Shown here piece after piece: positions 7,891-16,746 of a stretch of 64,000 nucleotides of DNA. The DNA is from Pseudoclavibacter chungangensis. Its GTDB lineage: Bacteria; Actinomycetota; Actinomycetes; Actinomycetales; Microbacteriaceae. The stretch's first letter is position 1; each line of letters starts with the position of its first letter. The notes under the pieces are model-generated. The model did no database searches, had not been told where the DNA came from, and worked only from the letters and a program-made list of their open reading frames with translations. The translations under genes were made by a program, and so were the position numbers. The stretch lies in contig NZ_JACCFV010000001.1 in NCBI RefSeq assembly GCF_013410545.1, positions 3,038,001-3,102,000 of the forward strand, written 5' to 3'.

Positions 7891-9351
7891 ATGCGAAATC
7901 GCCGGCACCCGCCGGAACAACCGCGGATCAACCGTCGCGGACACGTCTCCCGGACCCTCGCGGGCAGACTCCGCGACTTCGTCGACGACTTCGCGCACAG
8001 CTCGCCCTCGCGGTTCGCCGTCCTCGTCTTCACGTCCATCATCATGCTGTGGACACTGCTCCTGACCCTGCCCATCTCGTCCGCGAGCGGGCACGGGACG
8101 CCCTTCCACGAGGCCCTCTTCACGGCCGTCTCCACGATCTGCGTCACGGGACTGTCGATCGTCGACATGTCGACCCACTGGTCGCCGTTCGGGCACGCCG
8201 TCGTGTTCGTGGGACTCGAGGTCGGTGCCGTCGGCGTCCTCACGCTCGCGAGCATCATGGGCGCGATCGTCGCGCGGCGACTGGGGCTCCGCCAGAAGCT
8301 CATGGCCGCCTCCGACAGCAATCCGATGCGCATCCATGCGGGCCCCGTCTCGGAATCGCAGGCCATCCGTCTCGGTGAGATCGGCGGCATGCTCGTCACG
8401 GTCGCCGTCTCCCTGCTCATCATCGAGACCGTCATCGCGCTGCTCATCATCCCGCGGCTCCTGTTCGCCGGGTTCGACCTCGGCACCGCGATCATCGACG
8501 GCTTCTACTACTCGGCGTCCGCCTTCACGAACACGGGGTTCACGCCGAACCCCGACGGACTCGAGCCCTTCAAGAACGATCTGTGGATGCTCGGCTGCCT
8601 CGCCGCCGCGGTGTTCGCAGGGAGCCTCGGGTTCCCCGTCATCTTCGCGCTCGTGCGGTGGGTGCGTCACCGTCAGCGCTTCTCGGTGCACGTGAAGATG
8701 ACCCTCGTCACGACCGTCGCGCTCTTCCTCGTCGGCTGGCTCGTGCTGTATCTTCTGGAGGCCGACAACCCCGAGACGATCGGTGCCTTCCACCCGCTCA
8801 TGCGCCCGTTCCAGGCGGGCTTCCTGTCGGCGATGACCCGCTCGGGCGGCTTCTCGACCATCCCCATCGACGAGACCGAGGGCGCGACCATGCTCGTGCT
8901 CGACATGCTCATGTTCGTGGGCGGCGGCTCGGCCTCGACGGCGGGCGGCATCAAGGTGACGACGCTCGCGATCCTGTTCCTCGCGGCGTTCGCGGAGGCG
9001 AAGGGCGTCAACGACATGCAGGCGTTCGGTCGCCGGATCCCGGGCGACGTGCTGCGCCTCGCCGTGAGCGTGTCGCTCTGGGGTGCCACGATCGTCTCGG
9101 TTTCCGCGATCCTGCTCATGCACTTCGCCGATGCCCCGTTCTCACACGCCCTGTTCGAGAGCATCAGCGCGTTCGCGACGTGCGGGCTCAGTTCCGGCCT
9201 CACCCAGCAGCTCCCGGTCGAGGGGACGTACATCCTCACCGCCACGATGTGGCTCGGTCGAGTGGGTACAGTCACGATGGCGGCGGCGCTCGCGTCGAGC
9301 GAGCACAAGCAGCTCTACCGCCTCCCCGAAGAAAGGATCATCGTTGGGTGA
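7891..9351 (+). CDS. Potassium uptake membrane protein TrkH/KtrB family
   Basis: A 486-residue polytopic membrane protein forming the K+-conducting subunit. It shows the four selectivity-filter repeats of the family: AVSTICVTGLS near residue 80, SASAFTNTGF near 210, SAMTRSGGFS near 310 and SAFATCGLSSG near 430. It works with the cytoplasmic RCK subunit encoded next. I chose ATG 7891 (MRNRRHPPEQ) because TGAGG lies 7 bases upstream; a TTG at 7846 would add 15 residues. A TAGCAT hexamer at 7841-7846 could be the -10. The gene overlaps trkA by eight bases. Confidence 0.92.
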   Translation: MRNRRHPPEQPRINRRGHVSRTLAGRLRDFVDDFAHSSPSRFAVLVFTSIIMLWTLLLTLPISSASGHGTPFHEALFTAVSTICVTGLSIVDMSTHWSPFGHAVVFVGLEVGAVGVLTLASIMGAIVARRLGLRQKLMAASDSNPMRIHAGPVSESQAIRLGEIGGMLVTVAVSLLIIETVIALLIIPRLLFAGFDLGTAIIDGFYYSASAFTNTGFTPNPDGLEPFKNDLWMLGCLAAAVFAGSLGFPVIFALVRWVRHRQRFSVHVKMTLVTTVALFLVGWLVLYLLEADNPETIGAFHPLMRPFQAGFLSAMTRSGGFSTIPIDETEGATMLVLDMLMFVGGGSASTAGGIKVTTLAILFLAAFAEAKGVNDMQAFGRRIPGDVLRLAVSVSLWGATIVSVSAILLMHFADAPFSHALFESISAFATCGLSSGLTQQLPVEGTYILTATMWLGRVGTVTMAAALASSEHKQLYRLPEERIIVG

Positions 9352-10012
9352 ACCGATCCCCCACAACGCGCCCGTCCTCGTGATCGGCCTCGGTCGCTTC
9401 GGTGCGGCCACCGCGGGGCAGCTCCAGCGCCAGGGCCGCGAGGTGCTCGCGGTCGACACCGACGAGGCGCTCGTGCAGAAGTGGGCCGAGCGCGTCACGC
9501 ACGCCGTGCAGCTCGACGCGAAGAACATGGAGGCGCTCCGGCAGATCGGTGCGCAGGAGTTCCAGGTCGCGGTCGTCGCGGTGGGCAACTCGATCGAGGG
9601 CAGCGTGCTCGTGACCTCGAACCTCGCCGAGCTCGGTGTCCCCCAGATCTGGGCGAAGGCGATGTCGGCGACGCACGGCAAGATCCTGGCCCGCATCGGT
9701 GCGCACCACGTCATCTACCCCGAGGCGGAGGCCGGCGAGCGGATCGCCCACCTGCTCACGGGCCGCATGCTCGACTTCATCCAGTTCGACGACGACTTCG
9801 TCCTCGTGAAGCTGTACCCGCCGAAGCAGATCCGCGGCAAGAAGCTGCTCGAGTCGGGCGTGCGCACGAAGTACAACGTGACCGTCGTCGGAGTCAAGTC
9901 CCCCGGCAAGCCGTTCACCTATGCAGCGAACGACACGGTCGTCTCCGACCACGACCTCGTCATCGTCGCGGGCTCCTCCGACGACGTGGAACGCTTCGCC
10001 GCGCTGAGCTGA
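9344..10012 (+). CDS. Potassium uptake regulatory subunit TrkA/KtrA (RCK domain)
   Basis: A 222-residue cytoplasmic protein. An RCK-N Rossmann domain begins with VLVIGLGRFGAATAGQL (residues about 12-28) and has the acidic nucleotide contact VDTDE. An RCK-C domain occupies residues about 135-220. It forms the gating ring of the preceding TrkH/KtrB channel and responds to nucleotides. The TTG start at 9344 is supported by GAAAGGA seven bases upstream and by overlap with the trkH stop, which argues for translational coupling. Confidence 0.93.
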   Translation: MGEPIPHNAPVLVIGLGRFGAATAGQLQRQGREVLAVDTDEALVQKWAERVTHAVQLDAKNMEALRQIGAQEFQVAVVAVGNSIEGSVLVTSNLAELGVPQIWAKAMSATHGKILARIGAHHVIYPEAEAGERIAHLLTGRMLDFIQFDDDFVLVKLYPPKQIRGKKLLESGVRTKYNVTVVGVKSPGKPFTYAANDTVVSDHDLVIVAGSSDDVERFAALS

Positions 10013-10102
10013 TTCGAGCGGTCCGGCCCACACGACGGCGGCGATGTCATCGCCCGATCGAACCAGTGGGGTCGGAGGTTTCGCACACGACGTGTCGCGG
10101 AA

Positions 10103-10154
10103 TTGTCACGTTATGCACATCCCGCTCGCCGGGACACGGCGTATGGCATACTAT
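10103..10154 (+). promoter_or_regulatory. Candidate promoter region of the roadblock-like gene
   Basis: An AT-richer patch in the 249-base gap after trkA contains TTGTCA (10103-10108) and TACTAT (10149-10154). Their spacing is too wide for one promoter, so only the TACTAT -10 is plausible, giving a leader of roughly 100 bases. Confidence 0.3.
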
Positions 10155-10261
10155 CCGAGACGGCATGTGAATTCATGTCGATTTCGTGGACGCCCGATTC
10201 ATCGGACGTCCTGTTCACCGCGTCACTGCATGGGCGTCACGCATCCCCGGAAGGTACTCCT

Positions 10262-10630
10262 TTGTCTCAGCTCGACACCTTCGTCCAAGAACTCCTCGCC
10301 ATCGAGGGCGCCACCGGCGCCGCGATCGTCGACATCTCGAGCGGCATGGCGCTCGCGTCCGGGGGCAACCCCGGATTCGACCTGTCGGTCGCCGCCGCCG
10401 GTAACTCCAACGTCGTCCGCGCCAAGCTCAAGACGATGGCCGAGATCGGCCTGTCGGGCAAGATCGAGGACATCATGATCACCCTCGACGGTCAGTACCA
10501 CCTCATCAACGTGCTGAACGGCTCCGACTCGACCGGCCTGTTCGTGTACCTCGTGCTCGACCGCAACACTGCGAACCTCGCGCTCGCCCGCCACAAGCTC
10601 AAGAGCGTCTCGGGCCGCATCACCATCTGA
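10262..10630 (+). CDS. Roadblock/LC7-like small protein
   Basis: A 122-residue soluble protein. The pattern LDTFVQELLAIEGATGAAIVDISSGMALASG, a central helix with KLKTMAEIGL, and ITLDGQYHLINVL...LFVYLVLDRNTANLALARHKL fits the roadblock/LC7 alpha-beta fold. In bacteria this fold regulates small GTPases or forms dimer scaffolds. No GTPase gene is adjacent, so the partner is unknown. TTG start with GGAAGG seven bases upstream; earlier in-frame starts lack such a signal. It has its own hairpin terminator. Confidence 0.65.
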   Translation: MSQLDTFVQELLAIEGATGAAIVDISSGMALASGGNPGFDLSVAAAGNSNVVRAKLKTMAEIGLSGKIEDIMITLDGQYHLINVLNGSDSTGLFVYLVLDRNTANLALARHKLKSVSGRITI

Positions 10631-10644
10631 TCGCCTCGCACGAC

Positions 10645-10682
10645 GAAGCGGCCGCACGGTTCCTGGTCCGTGCGGCCGCTTC
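10645..10682. terminator. Bidirectional hairpin terminator
   Basis: A perfect 15-bp stem (GAAGCGGCCGCACGG / CCGTGCGGCCGCTTC) around an 8-base loop, between the convergent roadblock-like and ABC ATPase genes. Confidence 0.8.
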
Positions 10683-10717
10683 CTCGTTCGGTGACGCGTG
10701 AACGTCGCCTGACGACC

Positions 10718-12235
10718 TCAGACCGCGGCGCGCTCCCCGCGGCGCGACTGGCGCGGCTCCGACGGTTCGTCCATGACGCCGAGGGCCTCTCGCATGAGGG
10801 TGTCCTCGGTCGACTCGGCGTTGTCCTGCACCGAGACCACGACGCCATCACGCATGACGGCCGTCCGGTTGCAGAGTTCGAGCAGCTCCGACATGTCGGA
10901 GGAGATGAGCACGATCGTCGTGCCGCGCTGCGCGAGCTCCTTGAGCATCTCGCCGATGTCCTGCCGCGCACCGACGTCGATACCGCGCGTCGGGTGGTTC
11001 AGGATGAGGATCTCGCACCCGGAGCCCATCCACCGTGCGAGTGCGATCTTCTGCTGGTTCCCACCCGACAGCTTGCCGACGTCACTCTGGATGTCGGTCG
11101 TGCGGATACGGAGCTTCTGCACCTGCGCGACCACCTCGCGGAGCGCGGCCACCTCCTCGCGGAAGCCCATCGCGACACGACCGTCGAGCAGGTTCTTCGC
11201 GATCGACTCCTCCGTCGTGATGCCGAGCTCGTCGTCGCGGTCGGAGAGGTACCCGATGCCGTGCGACAGCGCGTCGGCGGGCGAGGTGACCTCGACGTCG
11301 GCGCCGTCGATGCGATAGGCGCTCCAGGTGGCCGGCGTCACGCCGACGAGCGCGCTCGCCAGTTCGGTCATGCCGGCCCGTCGCAGGCCGGTGAGCCCGA
11401 AGATCTCGCCCCGCCGGAGCGCGAGCGTGACGTCGCGCACGTGACCGTCCGGCGTCGAGAGGTGCTCGACATAGAGGCGGGTGTGCTCGTCCTCGAACTC
11501 GTCCGGCCGACGCCCGAACACGAGCTCCCGTTGGGTGATCTCGTACGCGATCTCCGTGGCCGGCATCGCGCGGGGGTGGAACTCGCGCGCGATGAGACCC
11601 TCACGGAGCACGATGACACGGCCGACGAGCGACGAGATCTCGTCGATGCGGTGCGTGATGTAGATGACGGACCGGCCCTCACGTACGAGACGACGCGTGA
11701 TCTGGTGGAACTGCGCGATCTCGAAGTCGTTGAACGTGGCCGCGACCTCGTCCATGAGCACGAGCTGCGTCTCCTCGGCGATGAGGCGAACGACCTCCAC
11801 GAGGGCCTGCTCGGCGCGCACCAGGTCGCCCATTCGGGCGTCGGGGTCGAAGTCGAGACCCGACGACTCGAGGAGCTCACGAGCCCGCTCACGCTGTTCC
11901 TCGGGGCTCTTGTCGGCGTGGAACGAGGCGCGGAAGATGTTCTGCGCGACCGTGTGGTCGGGGTCCACGACGAACTTCTGCTGGATCGAGCCGACTCCGC
12001 AGGCGAGCGCTTCCTCGGGGCTCTGCGGCGCGTAGGGCTCGCCGTCGAGCTCCATGGAGCCGCTCGTCGGGGCGGTCCAGCCGCCGAGAATGCTCAACAG
12101 GGTCGATTTGCCCGCCCCGTTCTCACCGACGAGTCCGACGACTTCTCCGCGTGCGATCTCGAAGCTCACACCCTTCAACGCACGCGTCATGTCGTGGTTC
12201 TTGGTGACGTTCGTGACGGTCAGCAACGTTTCCAA
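10718..12235 (-). CDS. Sugar-type ABC transporter ATP-binding protein (RbsA/MglA family), orphan
   Basis: A protein of about 505 residues with two fused ABC domains, as in RbsA/MglA. The first has a good Walker A (GENGAGKST, near residue 38), but its signature region reads LVRAEQALVE instead of LSGGQ, and Walker B is LVLMDEVAAT. The second has a degenerate Walker A (GLRRAGMTE, no lysine), a good signature (LSGGNQQK) and a changed Walker B (ILNHPTRGIDVG in place of DEPTRGIDVG). No permease or binding-protein gene is beside it. The start is uncertain: TTG 12235 has GGGAGG 11 bases upstream and TTG 12262 is an alternative. A TAAGAT hexamer near 12303 may be its -10. Confidence 0.85.
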   Translation of the reverse strand: METLLTVTNVTKNHDMTRALKGVSFEIARGEVVGLVGENGAGKSTLLSILGGWTAPTSGSMELDGEPYAPQSPEEALACGVGSIQQKFVVDPDHTVAQNIFRASFHADKSPEEQRERARELLESSGLDFDPDARMGDLVRAEQALVEVVRLIAEETQLVLMDEVAATFNDFEIAQFHQITRRLVREGRSVIYITHRIDEISSLVGRVIVLREGLIAREFHPRAMPATEIAYEITQRELVFGRRPDEFEDEHTRLYVEHLSTPDGHVRDVTLALRRGEIFGLTGLRRAGMTELASALVGVTPATWSAYRIDGADVEVTSPADALSHGIGYLSDRDDELGITTEESIAKNLLDGRVAMGFREEVAALREVVAQVQKLRIRTTDIQSDVGKLSGGNQQKIALARWMGSGCEILILNHPTRGIDVGARQDIGEMLKELAQRGTTIVLISSDMSELLELCNRTAVMRDGVVVSVQDNAESTEDTLMREALGVMDEPSEPRQSRRGERAAV

Positions 12236-12394
12236 CGGCGCCCCATCCTCCCGGTAGTACAAGTGGCCGCGCGCAGAAGCGCGCCGCAGACGATCCCCAC
12301 CATCTTAGGCGGATGCGTCGCCCGACCGCGCACCCCGTGCAGCGGGGCGTCCGAATGCCCCGTCCGTGCAGGGTGGCCTCGGCGCGACGAGGAT

Positions 12395-13876
12395 TCAGGC
12401 GCGGTGCCGCAGCAGGTCGCGCAGCAGGAGCCGGTCGACCCGTTCGCCGTCCTGGGCGAGCCAGTCGCCCACCTCGCGCAGCATCGACTCGAGCGTCGCG
12501 AGCCGTGCCCGTTCCCACGTGAGTCCCCCGTCGACGTCGAGCGGGCCGTCGCGTTCGGGCACGATCGTGATCCACCCGCGCACGAGGGCGACCTCACCGA
12601 ACAGGCGGTGATACGCCTCGACGGCGTGCGGGAACTCGGTCGCGGCCGTGCGGATCGCTTCACCGTCGCGGCGGATCCCGCCGTCCTGGCCGATCGAGTA
12701 GGTCCCCGGCAGCCACAGTTCGTCGTCGATGAACGCGATGCGGCGTCCCGCGACGACCGCGTGCGCGACGACACCGGGGGCGCCACCGGGCGCGCGCAGT
12801 CCGTGGACGATGCGGACGCCGGGAATGCGCAGCAGTTCCGCGAGGGCCGGCCCGACGATGCGCTGGGCCATGACGGCGCGCATCGGGTTGACGCTCGGCG
12901 AGATGCCCGTGGTGCCGCCCATCGTCGACTGCGCGGGTGCACCGAACACGCGGGTCGGATCGTCCACACGGGGCGCCGACGCGTTCGCGAGGCGCACGAG
13001 AAGCACCTCCTGCAGGAAGGCTCGCGCGCGACCGGCGAGCCCCGTCCAGACGAGCACGGACAGGAGTGCCGTCAGGAGGCACACGACGAAGCCGAGGAAC
13101 GCGGCGAGCGCGGGGCCACCCTGCCCGACCGTGACGGCGATGAGGGCGATCACCCCGTAGACGACGGCGACGAAGCCCGCCACGACGACCGAGACGATGT
13201 TCAGCACCCTCGAGAGGGCGCGAGCGCGCACGAGGACACACGGTACGGCCCAGCCGAGGGAGAGCAGGAGGAAGCAGACGACACCCACGTACAGCACCCC
13301 GGTGCGGCCGTCGGCCGGCGGTCCGACGAGCGCGCTCGGGAGCACGAAGAGCAGGGTGCCGATGACGAGGACGAGGGCGTAGCCGACGACGAGCGCGAGC
13401 TCGCGCGGGGCGAGCGGCGGCAGTGCTGCGGTCGCGGGTGGCCACTGCGTCGGTCGTGGCGCCCACGCGGTGCGCGCCCACGCCATGCGATCGAGGTCGA
13501 TGCGGGGTTTGGGGATCCGATCGGGGGGCGGCGGTTCGGCCGTGTACTGCGGCGTCGCGGTGGGCGTGCGTGCGCCGGCGGGCGTCCGGGGCGCGGGTCG
13601 GCGCGGCGTGCGCTGCTGGGCGCGCAGTCGCGACCCGCTTCGCCGGGCGGTCCGGGAACCGGCGAGCCACTCGTCGTGCTGGGCCCGCAGCTGCGGGTCG
13701 GTCAGGACCTCGAGGGCGAGCCGCACCTTGACGAAGTCGGCCGCGTCGCCGCCGTAGTCGGGGTGTGTCTCGCGTTGGCGGCTCCGCCCCGCGCGCCGGA
13801 GTTCGTCCTCGCTCGCTCCCTGCGGCACACCGAGGACGGCGTAGAGATCCTCCGTGAAGACCTGCGGTCGACTCAT
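12395..13876 (-). CDS. J-domain membrane protein of unknown function
   Basis: A 493-residue protein. Residues about 8-70 form a J domain with the HPD motif (RQRETHPDYGGDAADFVK), which stimulates DnaK-type ATPases. A proline/arginine-rich linker follows, then four hydrophobic segments at about residues 160-285 that likely span the membrane, and a C-terminal region of about 200 residues I do not recognise; it includes VAGRRIAFIDDELWLPG. It could recruit DnaK to the membrane. The ATG overlaps the proC stop as ATGA. Confidence 0.75.
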   Translation of the reverse strand: MSRPQVFTEDLYAVLGVPQGASEDELRRAGRSRQRETHPDYGGDAADFVKVRLALEVLTDPQLRAQHDEWLAGSRTARRSGSRLRAQQRTPRRPAPRTPAGARTPTATPQYTAEPPPPDRIPKPRIDLDRMAWARTAWAPRPTQWPPATAALPPLAPRELALVVGYALVLVIGTLLFVLPSALVGPPADGRTGVLYVGVVCFLLLSLGWAVPCVLVRARALSRVLNIVSVVVAGFVAVVYGVIALIAVTVGQGGPALAAFLGFVVCLLTALLSVLVWTGLAGRARAFLQEVLLVRLANASAPRVDDPTRVFGAPAQSTMGGTTGISPSVNPMRAVMAQRIVGPALAELLRIPGVRIVHGLRAPGGAPGVVAHAVVAGRRIAFIDDELWLPGTYSIGQDGGIRRDGEAIRTAATEFPHAVEAYHRLFGEVALVRGWITIVPERDGPLDVDGGLTWERARLATLESMLREVGDWLAQDGERVDRLLLRDLLRHRA

Positions 13877-14754
13877 GCGTTGTCGGCGGCGAGTTCGTCG
13901 GAGCGATCGATGTTGGCCTGCACGGCACGGTCGACGATCTCGGCGAGCCCGGCCTCCTGGAACACTCCGATGGCGCGTTCCGTGGTGCCGTTCGGGCTCG
14001 TGACGTGGCGGCGCAGCTCGGCGGGGTCCGTGTCGCTCGCCCGCGTGGCGAGCTCGCTCGCACCGCGGAACGTCGCGACGACCATCGTGCGAGCCTGCTC
14101 GGGCGTGAAGCCGCGCGCCTCGGCGGCACGGATGAGGTCCTCCATGAAGAGGTACACGTAGGCGGGACCGGAGCCCGAGATTCCGGCGACCGCGGCGATG
14201 CGCGACTCGGGCACCTCGACGACGTCGCCGACCGACTCGAAGATGCGCGTCGCGATCGCCATGGCCTCGTCGTCCGCGGCCGCGCCGGGAGCGATCCCGG
14301 TGACGCCGAGACCGAGCGTGGCGGGCGTGTTGGGCATCGCCCGCACGACGCGGGCGCCCGCCGGGAGCCGGCGTTCCATGGCCGCCGCGGTGACCCCCGC
14401 CGCGACCGAGACGACGATCGTGCCGAGGCCGACCTCCGGGGCGATCTCATCGAGGAGGTCCGCCACCATGTGCGGCTTCACGCCGAGGACGACGACGTCC
14501 GCACCGCGCACCGCATGACGGTTCGCGTCGGGGTCACGTTCCGTCGACATCGCCTCGACGTCGCTCGCGTCCGCGTACGTGGCCGCCGATGCGGCGCTGC
14601 GCGTCGTCACCCGGATCGGTGGCTCGTCGGCGCCGCGGCGCGCCCTGAGGCCCTCGAGGATGGCGCCCGACATGTTGCCGACGCCGAGCATCGCGAGCAC
14701 GAGCCCCCCGTCGGACGCGGCGGTCACGGGCTGCGGCGAGGAGTCGGCGTTCAC
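13873..14754 (-). CDS. proC: Pyrroline-5-carboxylate reductase
   Basis: A 293-residue cytoplasmic enzyme that reduces 1-pyrroline-5-carboxylate to proline with NAD(P)H. The N-terminal Rossmann motif is LAMLGVGNMSGAILEGL (about residues 20-36). The family blocks VVLGVKPHMV, RAMPNTPA and the C-terminal ISGSGPAYVYLFMEDL signature are intact, followed by TSPNGTTE. The GTG start lies six bases after TACACT on the minus strand, consistent with a leaderless message. It is coupled to the downstream J-domain gene by ATGA. Confidence 0.95.
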   Translation of the reverse strand: MNADSSPQPVTAASDGGLVLAMLGVGNMSGAILEGLRARRGADEPPIRVTTRSAASAATYADASDVEAMSTERDPDANRHAVRGADVVVLGVKPHMVADLLDEIAPEVGLGTIVVSVAAGVTAAAMERRLPAGARVVRAMPNTPATLGLGVTGIAPGAAADDEAMAIATRIFESVGDVVEVPESRIAAVAGISGSGPAYVYLFMEDLIRAAEARGFTPEQARTMVVATFRGASELATRASDTDPAELRRHVTSPNGTTERAIGVFQEAGLAEIVDRAVQANIDRSDELAADNA

Positions 14755-14867
14755 ACCGGAAGTGTACGGCGGTCGGGTCCCGTCGTCCTCCCGGCGCCAC
14801 GCTGGCCGGGTGTTCCCCGAGCACGATGGCTATGCTGAGTCCCCAGCACAACGCAGGAGGTTCACCA

Positions 14868-15164
14868 GTGACGACCGACCTTGCCGCTCGCGTTCGCGAT
14901 GCGCTGTTCGAGAGCCGATACGTCGACGGGGTGCTGCAGGTGCGCACGATCGAGAGCGATGGCATCATCCAGTTGGTCGGAGTTCGCGTCGCGCTCGTGC
15001 CGCTGCAGGCGCTCACGGATCTGCCGCCCGTGCTCGGAGAGTTGCGCGGGCTCGTGCGCGAGGTCGTCGGTGACGAGACGGCGATCTTCATCGAGCCGGA
15101 TGTGCTCGGTCAGCCGACGTCGCACGTCTCGACCGAGGCGATCGTCATCCGCGGCGCCGACTGA
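14868..15164 (+). CDS. Hypothetical protein, 98 residues, possible ZT_dimer-like domain
   Basis: A small protein with an alternating helix-strand pattern (RVRDALFESRYVDGVLQVR, then IIQLVGVRVALVPLQALTDLP, then ETAIFIEPDV). The layout faintly recalls the cytoplasmic dimerisation domain of cation-diffusion transporters, but there is no membrane part and I do not assign a function. The GTG start at 14868 has a strong AGGAGG seven bases upstream, and TATGCT at 14831-14836 is a likely -10, so the gene looks real and well expressed. Confidence 0.7.
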   Translation: MTTDLAARVRDALFESRYVDGVLQVRTIESDGIIQLVGVRVALVPLQALTDLPPVLGELRGLVREVVGDETAIFIEPDVLGQPTSHVSTEAIVIRGAD

Positions 15165-15376
15165 CGCGACGGCGCCCCGCGTGGCCGCCCCGCCCGGCGG
15201 CACCGCCCCGCGCGGTCCGTGCGCCCGGTGCCAAGGCCCGTGCGCGATCCGGCAAGTGACCGCTCACGTGCCTCGGTAGGGTCGTGGCCGATCCCTTCGG
15301 GGGTCGCAGCGGGCCCGGACGGTCGACGTGGACCGGACGACGTCGGCCCGCGCGCATCCTGGCGAGGAGGCCACGC

Positions 15377-16345
15377 GTGCTCACGACGACGACCGAGTTG
15401 GTGGACCGGCCCGAGCGCCTCGAGTTCTGGGAGTCCTGGAACCGCCGCGCGCTCGTCGGACTGCACTGTTCGAGCCCCGTGCCCGACGCGTTCCTCGCGA
15501 GCTCGACCCAGTTGTCCGTGGACGGGACGACGGTCACCCGCATCCAGGCGTCGCCGCACGCCGTCGACCGGAACCAGCAGAGCATCGCCGCGACGCCGAA
15601 GCACTCGGTGTTCGTCTCGGTCCTCGCGGCGGGCACGGGCTTCGTCTTCCACGCGGGCGGACTGCGGTCGGTCCGGGCGGGCGACGTCCTCATGTACTCG
15701 ACCATGCAGCCGTACCTGCTCGGGTTCGAGCAGGACATGGATCTGCTCATCGTCGACGTCGATCTCGTCACGGTGTGCGACGAGTGGGGTGTGGATCCGC
15801 GGTCGACGGCGCCTCGCGTCGTCCCCGCGAGCGCCACGACGAGTGCGTTCGCCTCGGCGCTGCTGTCGCGCTTCACGGCCGCACCGCCGACCGACGCGGC
15901 CCCCGGCGGAGGGGACGAGCGCGACGTGTCCGGGCACGACCGCGGCGTGCGCGGCGAGATGCTCCGCCGCGCCTGTCGCGGTTTCCTCGCGGGCCGCACG
16001 CCGGCCGACGAGCTCTACGATCGCGCGTGCGAGCGCATCGCCGCGACGGCCTGCGATCCGGATGTGACGGCGTCCTCGCTCGCCGTCTCGCTGCACGTCT
16101 CCGAGCGCCACCTGCGGCGCGTGTTCGCCGAGCACGGGGATCGTCCGTCGACGCGGCTCCTGGACGAGCGCCTCGGACGCGCGTTCGGGCTCGTGGTCGA
16201 CTCCCCGGCGCTCACGATCGCCGATGTCGCGACGCGGACGGGCTTCGGCTCGCCGTCGTCGTTCACGCGCGCGTTCGGCGCGCGCTACGGCCGGAGTCCG
16301 AGCGACGTCCGGGGCGCGGCCCGCCTGACGTCACCCGGGCCGTGA
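15377..16345 (+). CDS. AraC-family transcriptional regulator
   Basis: A 322-residue regulator. Residues about 1-190 form an AraC-binding-like sensor domain (VFVSVLAAGTGFVFHAGG, RAGDVLMYSTMQPYLLGFE). The C-terminal 100 residues carry two HTH motifs: TASSLAVSLHVSERHLRRVF and IADVATRTGFGSPSSFTRAFGARYGRSPSD, the AraC signature. It ends convergently with, and overlaps by 15 bases, the frameshifted SnoaL gene, so it probably controls the MFS/dehydrogenase operon. GTG start with AGGAGG six bases upstream. TAGGGT near 15277 may be its -10. Confidence 0.93.
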   Translation: MLTTTTELVDRPERLEFWESWNRRALVGLHCSSPVPDAFLASSTQLSVDGTTVTRIQASPHAVDRNQQSIAATPKHSVFVSVLAAGTGFVFHAGGLRSVRAGDVLMYSTMQPYLLGFEQDMDLLIVDVDLVTVCDEWGVDPRSTAPRVVPASATTSAFASALLSRFTAAPPTDAAPGGGDERDVSGHDRGVRGEMLRRACRGFLAGRTPADELYDRACERIAATACDPDVTASSLAVSLHVSERHLRRVFAEHGDRPSTRLLDERLGRAFGLVVDSPALTIADVATRTGFGSPSSFTRAFGARYGRSPSDVRGAARLTSPGP

Positions 16346-16725
16346 GGCGTCCGGTCGGAGTCGTGCCGTGTCGGCGAACTGCTCGAAGCGCACGATCGTG
16401 CCGCCCTCGAGGCCCCACACGTGGACGGCGCGCGCCGACACCTCTCACCCGTGATGCGGCGCCCGAGGTACGTGCCGACGGCCGCGACCGTGTCGCCGTC
16501 GGCGAGCAGACGGTCGGGGACGAACGCGAACGTCTCGTGCTCGGCCTCGATCCGGGCGAAGACGTTGGCGACGATCGCGTCGACACCGACGAAGGTTCCG
16601 GCGTACGGCGATCCGGCCATCTCGATCCACGTGATGTCGGGCGCGAAGTCGGCGAGGGCGTCGGCGGTCCGCCCCTCGGACGTCGCCGTGTAGTGGCGGG
16701 CGACGATGTCCCTGTTGTCGGGCAC
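16331..16725 (-). pseudogene. SnoaL-like/NTF2-fold protein, broken by a 2-base frameshift
   Basis: The reading frame opens with VPDNRDIVARHYTATSEGRTADALADF and AGSPYAGTFVGVDAI, typical of SnoaL-like small NTF2-fold proteins. After YLGRRITGE near 16450 it turns arginine- and serine-rich. Removing two bases from the GAGAG run at 16443-16447 restores VSARAVHVWGLEGGTIVRFE, a family-like C-terminus, and a stop at 16331, giving about 130 residues. Such proteins often act as isomerases, cyclases or dehydratases on small ligands. GTG start with AGGAG five bases upstream. It is the last gene of the MFS-dehydrogenase operon. A sequencing error cannot be excluded. Confidence 0.8.
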
Positions 16726-16746
16726 GGGTGCTCCTTGCAACGGGAA

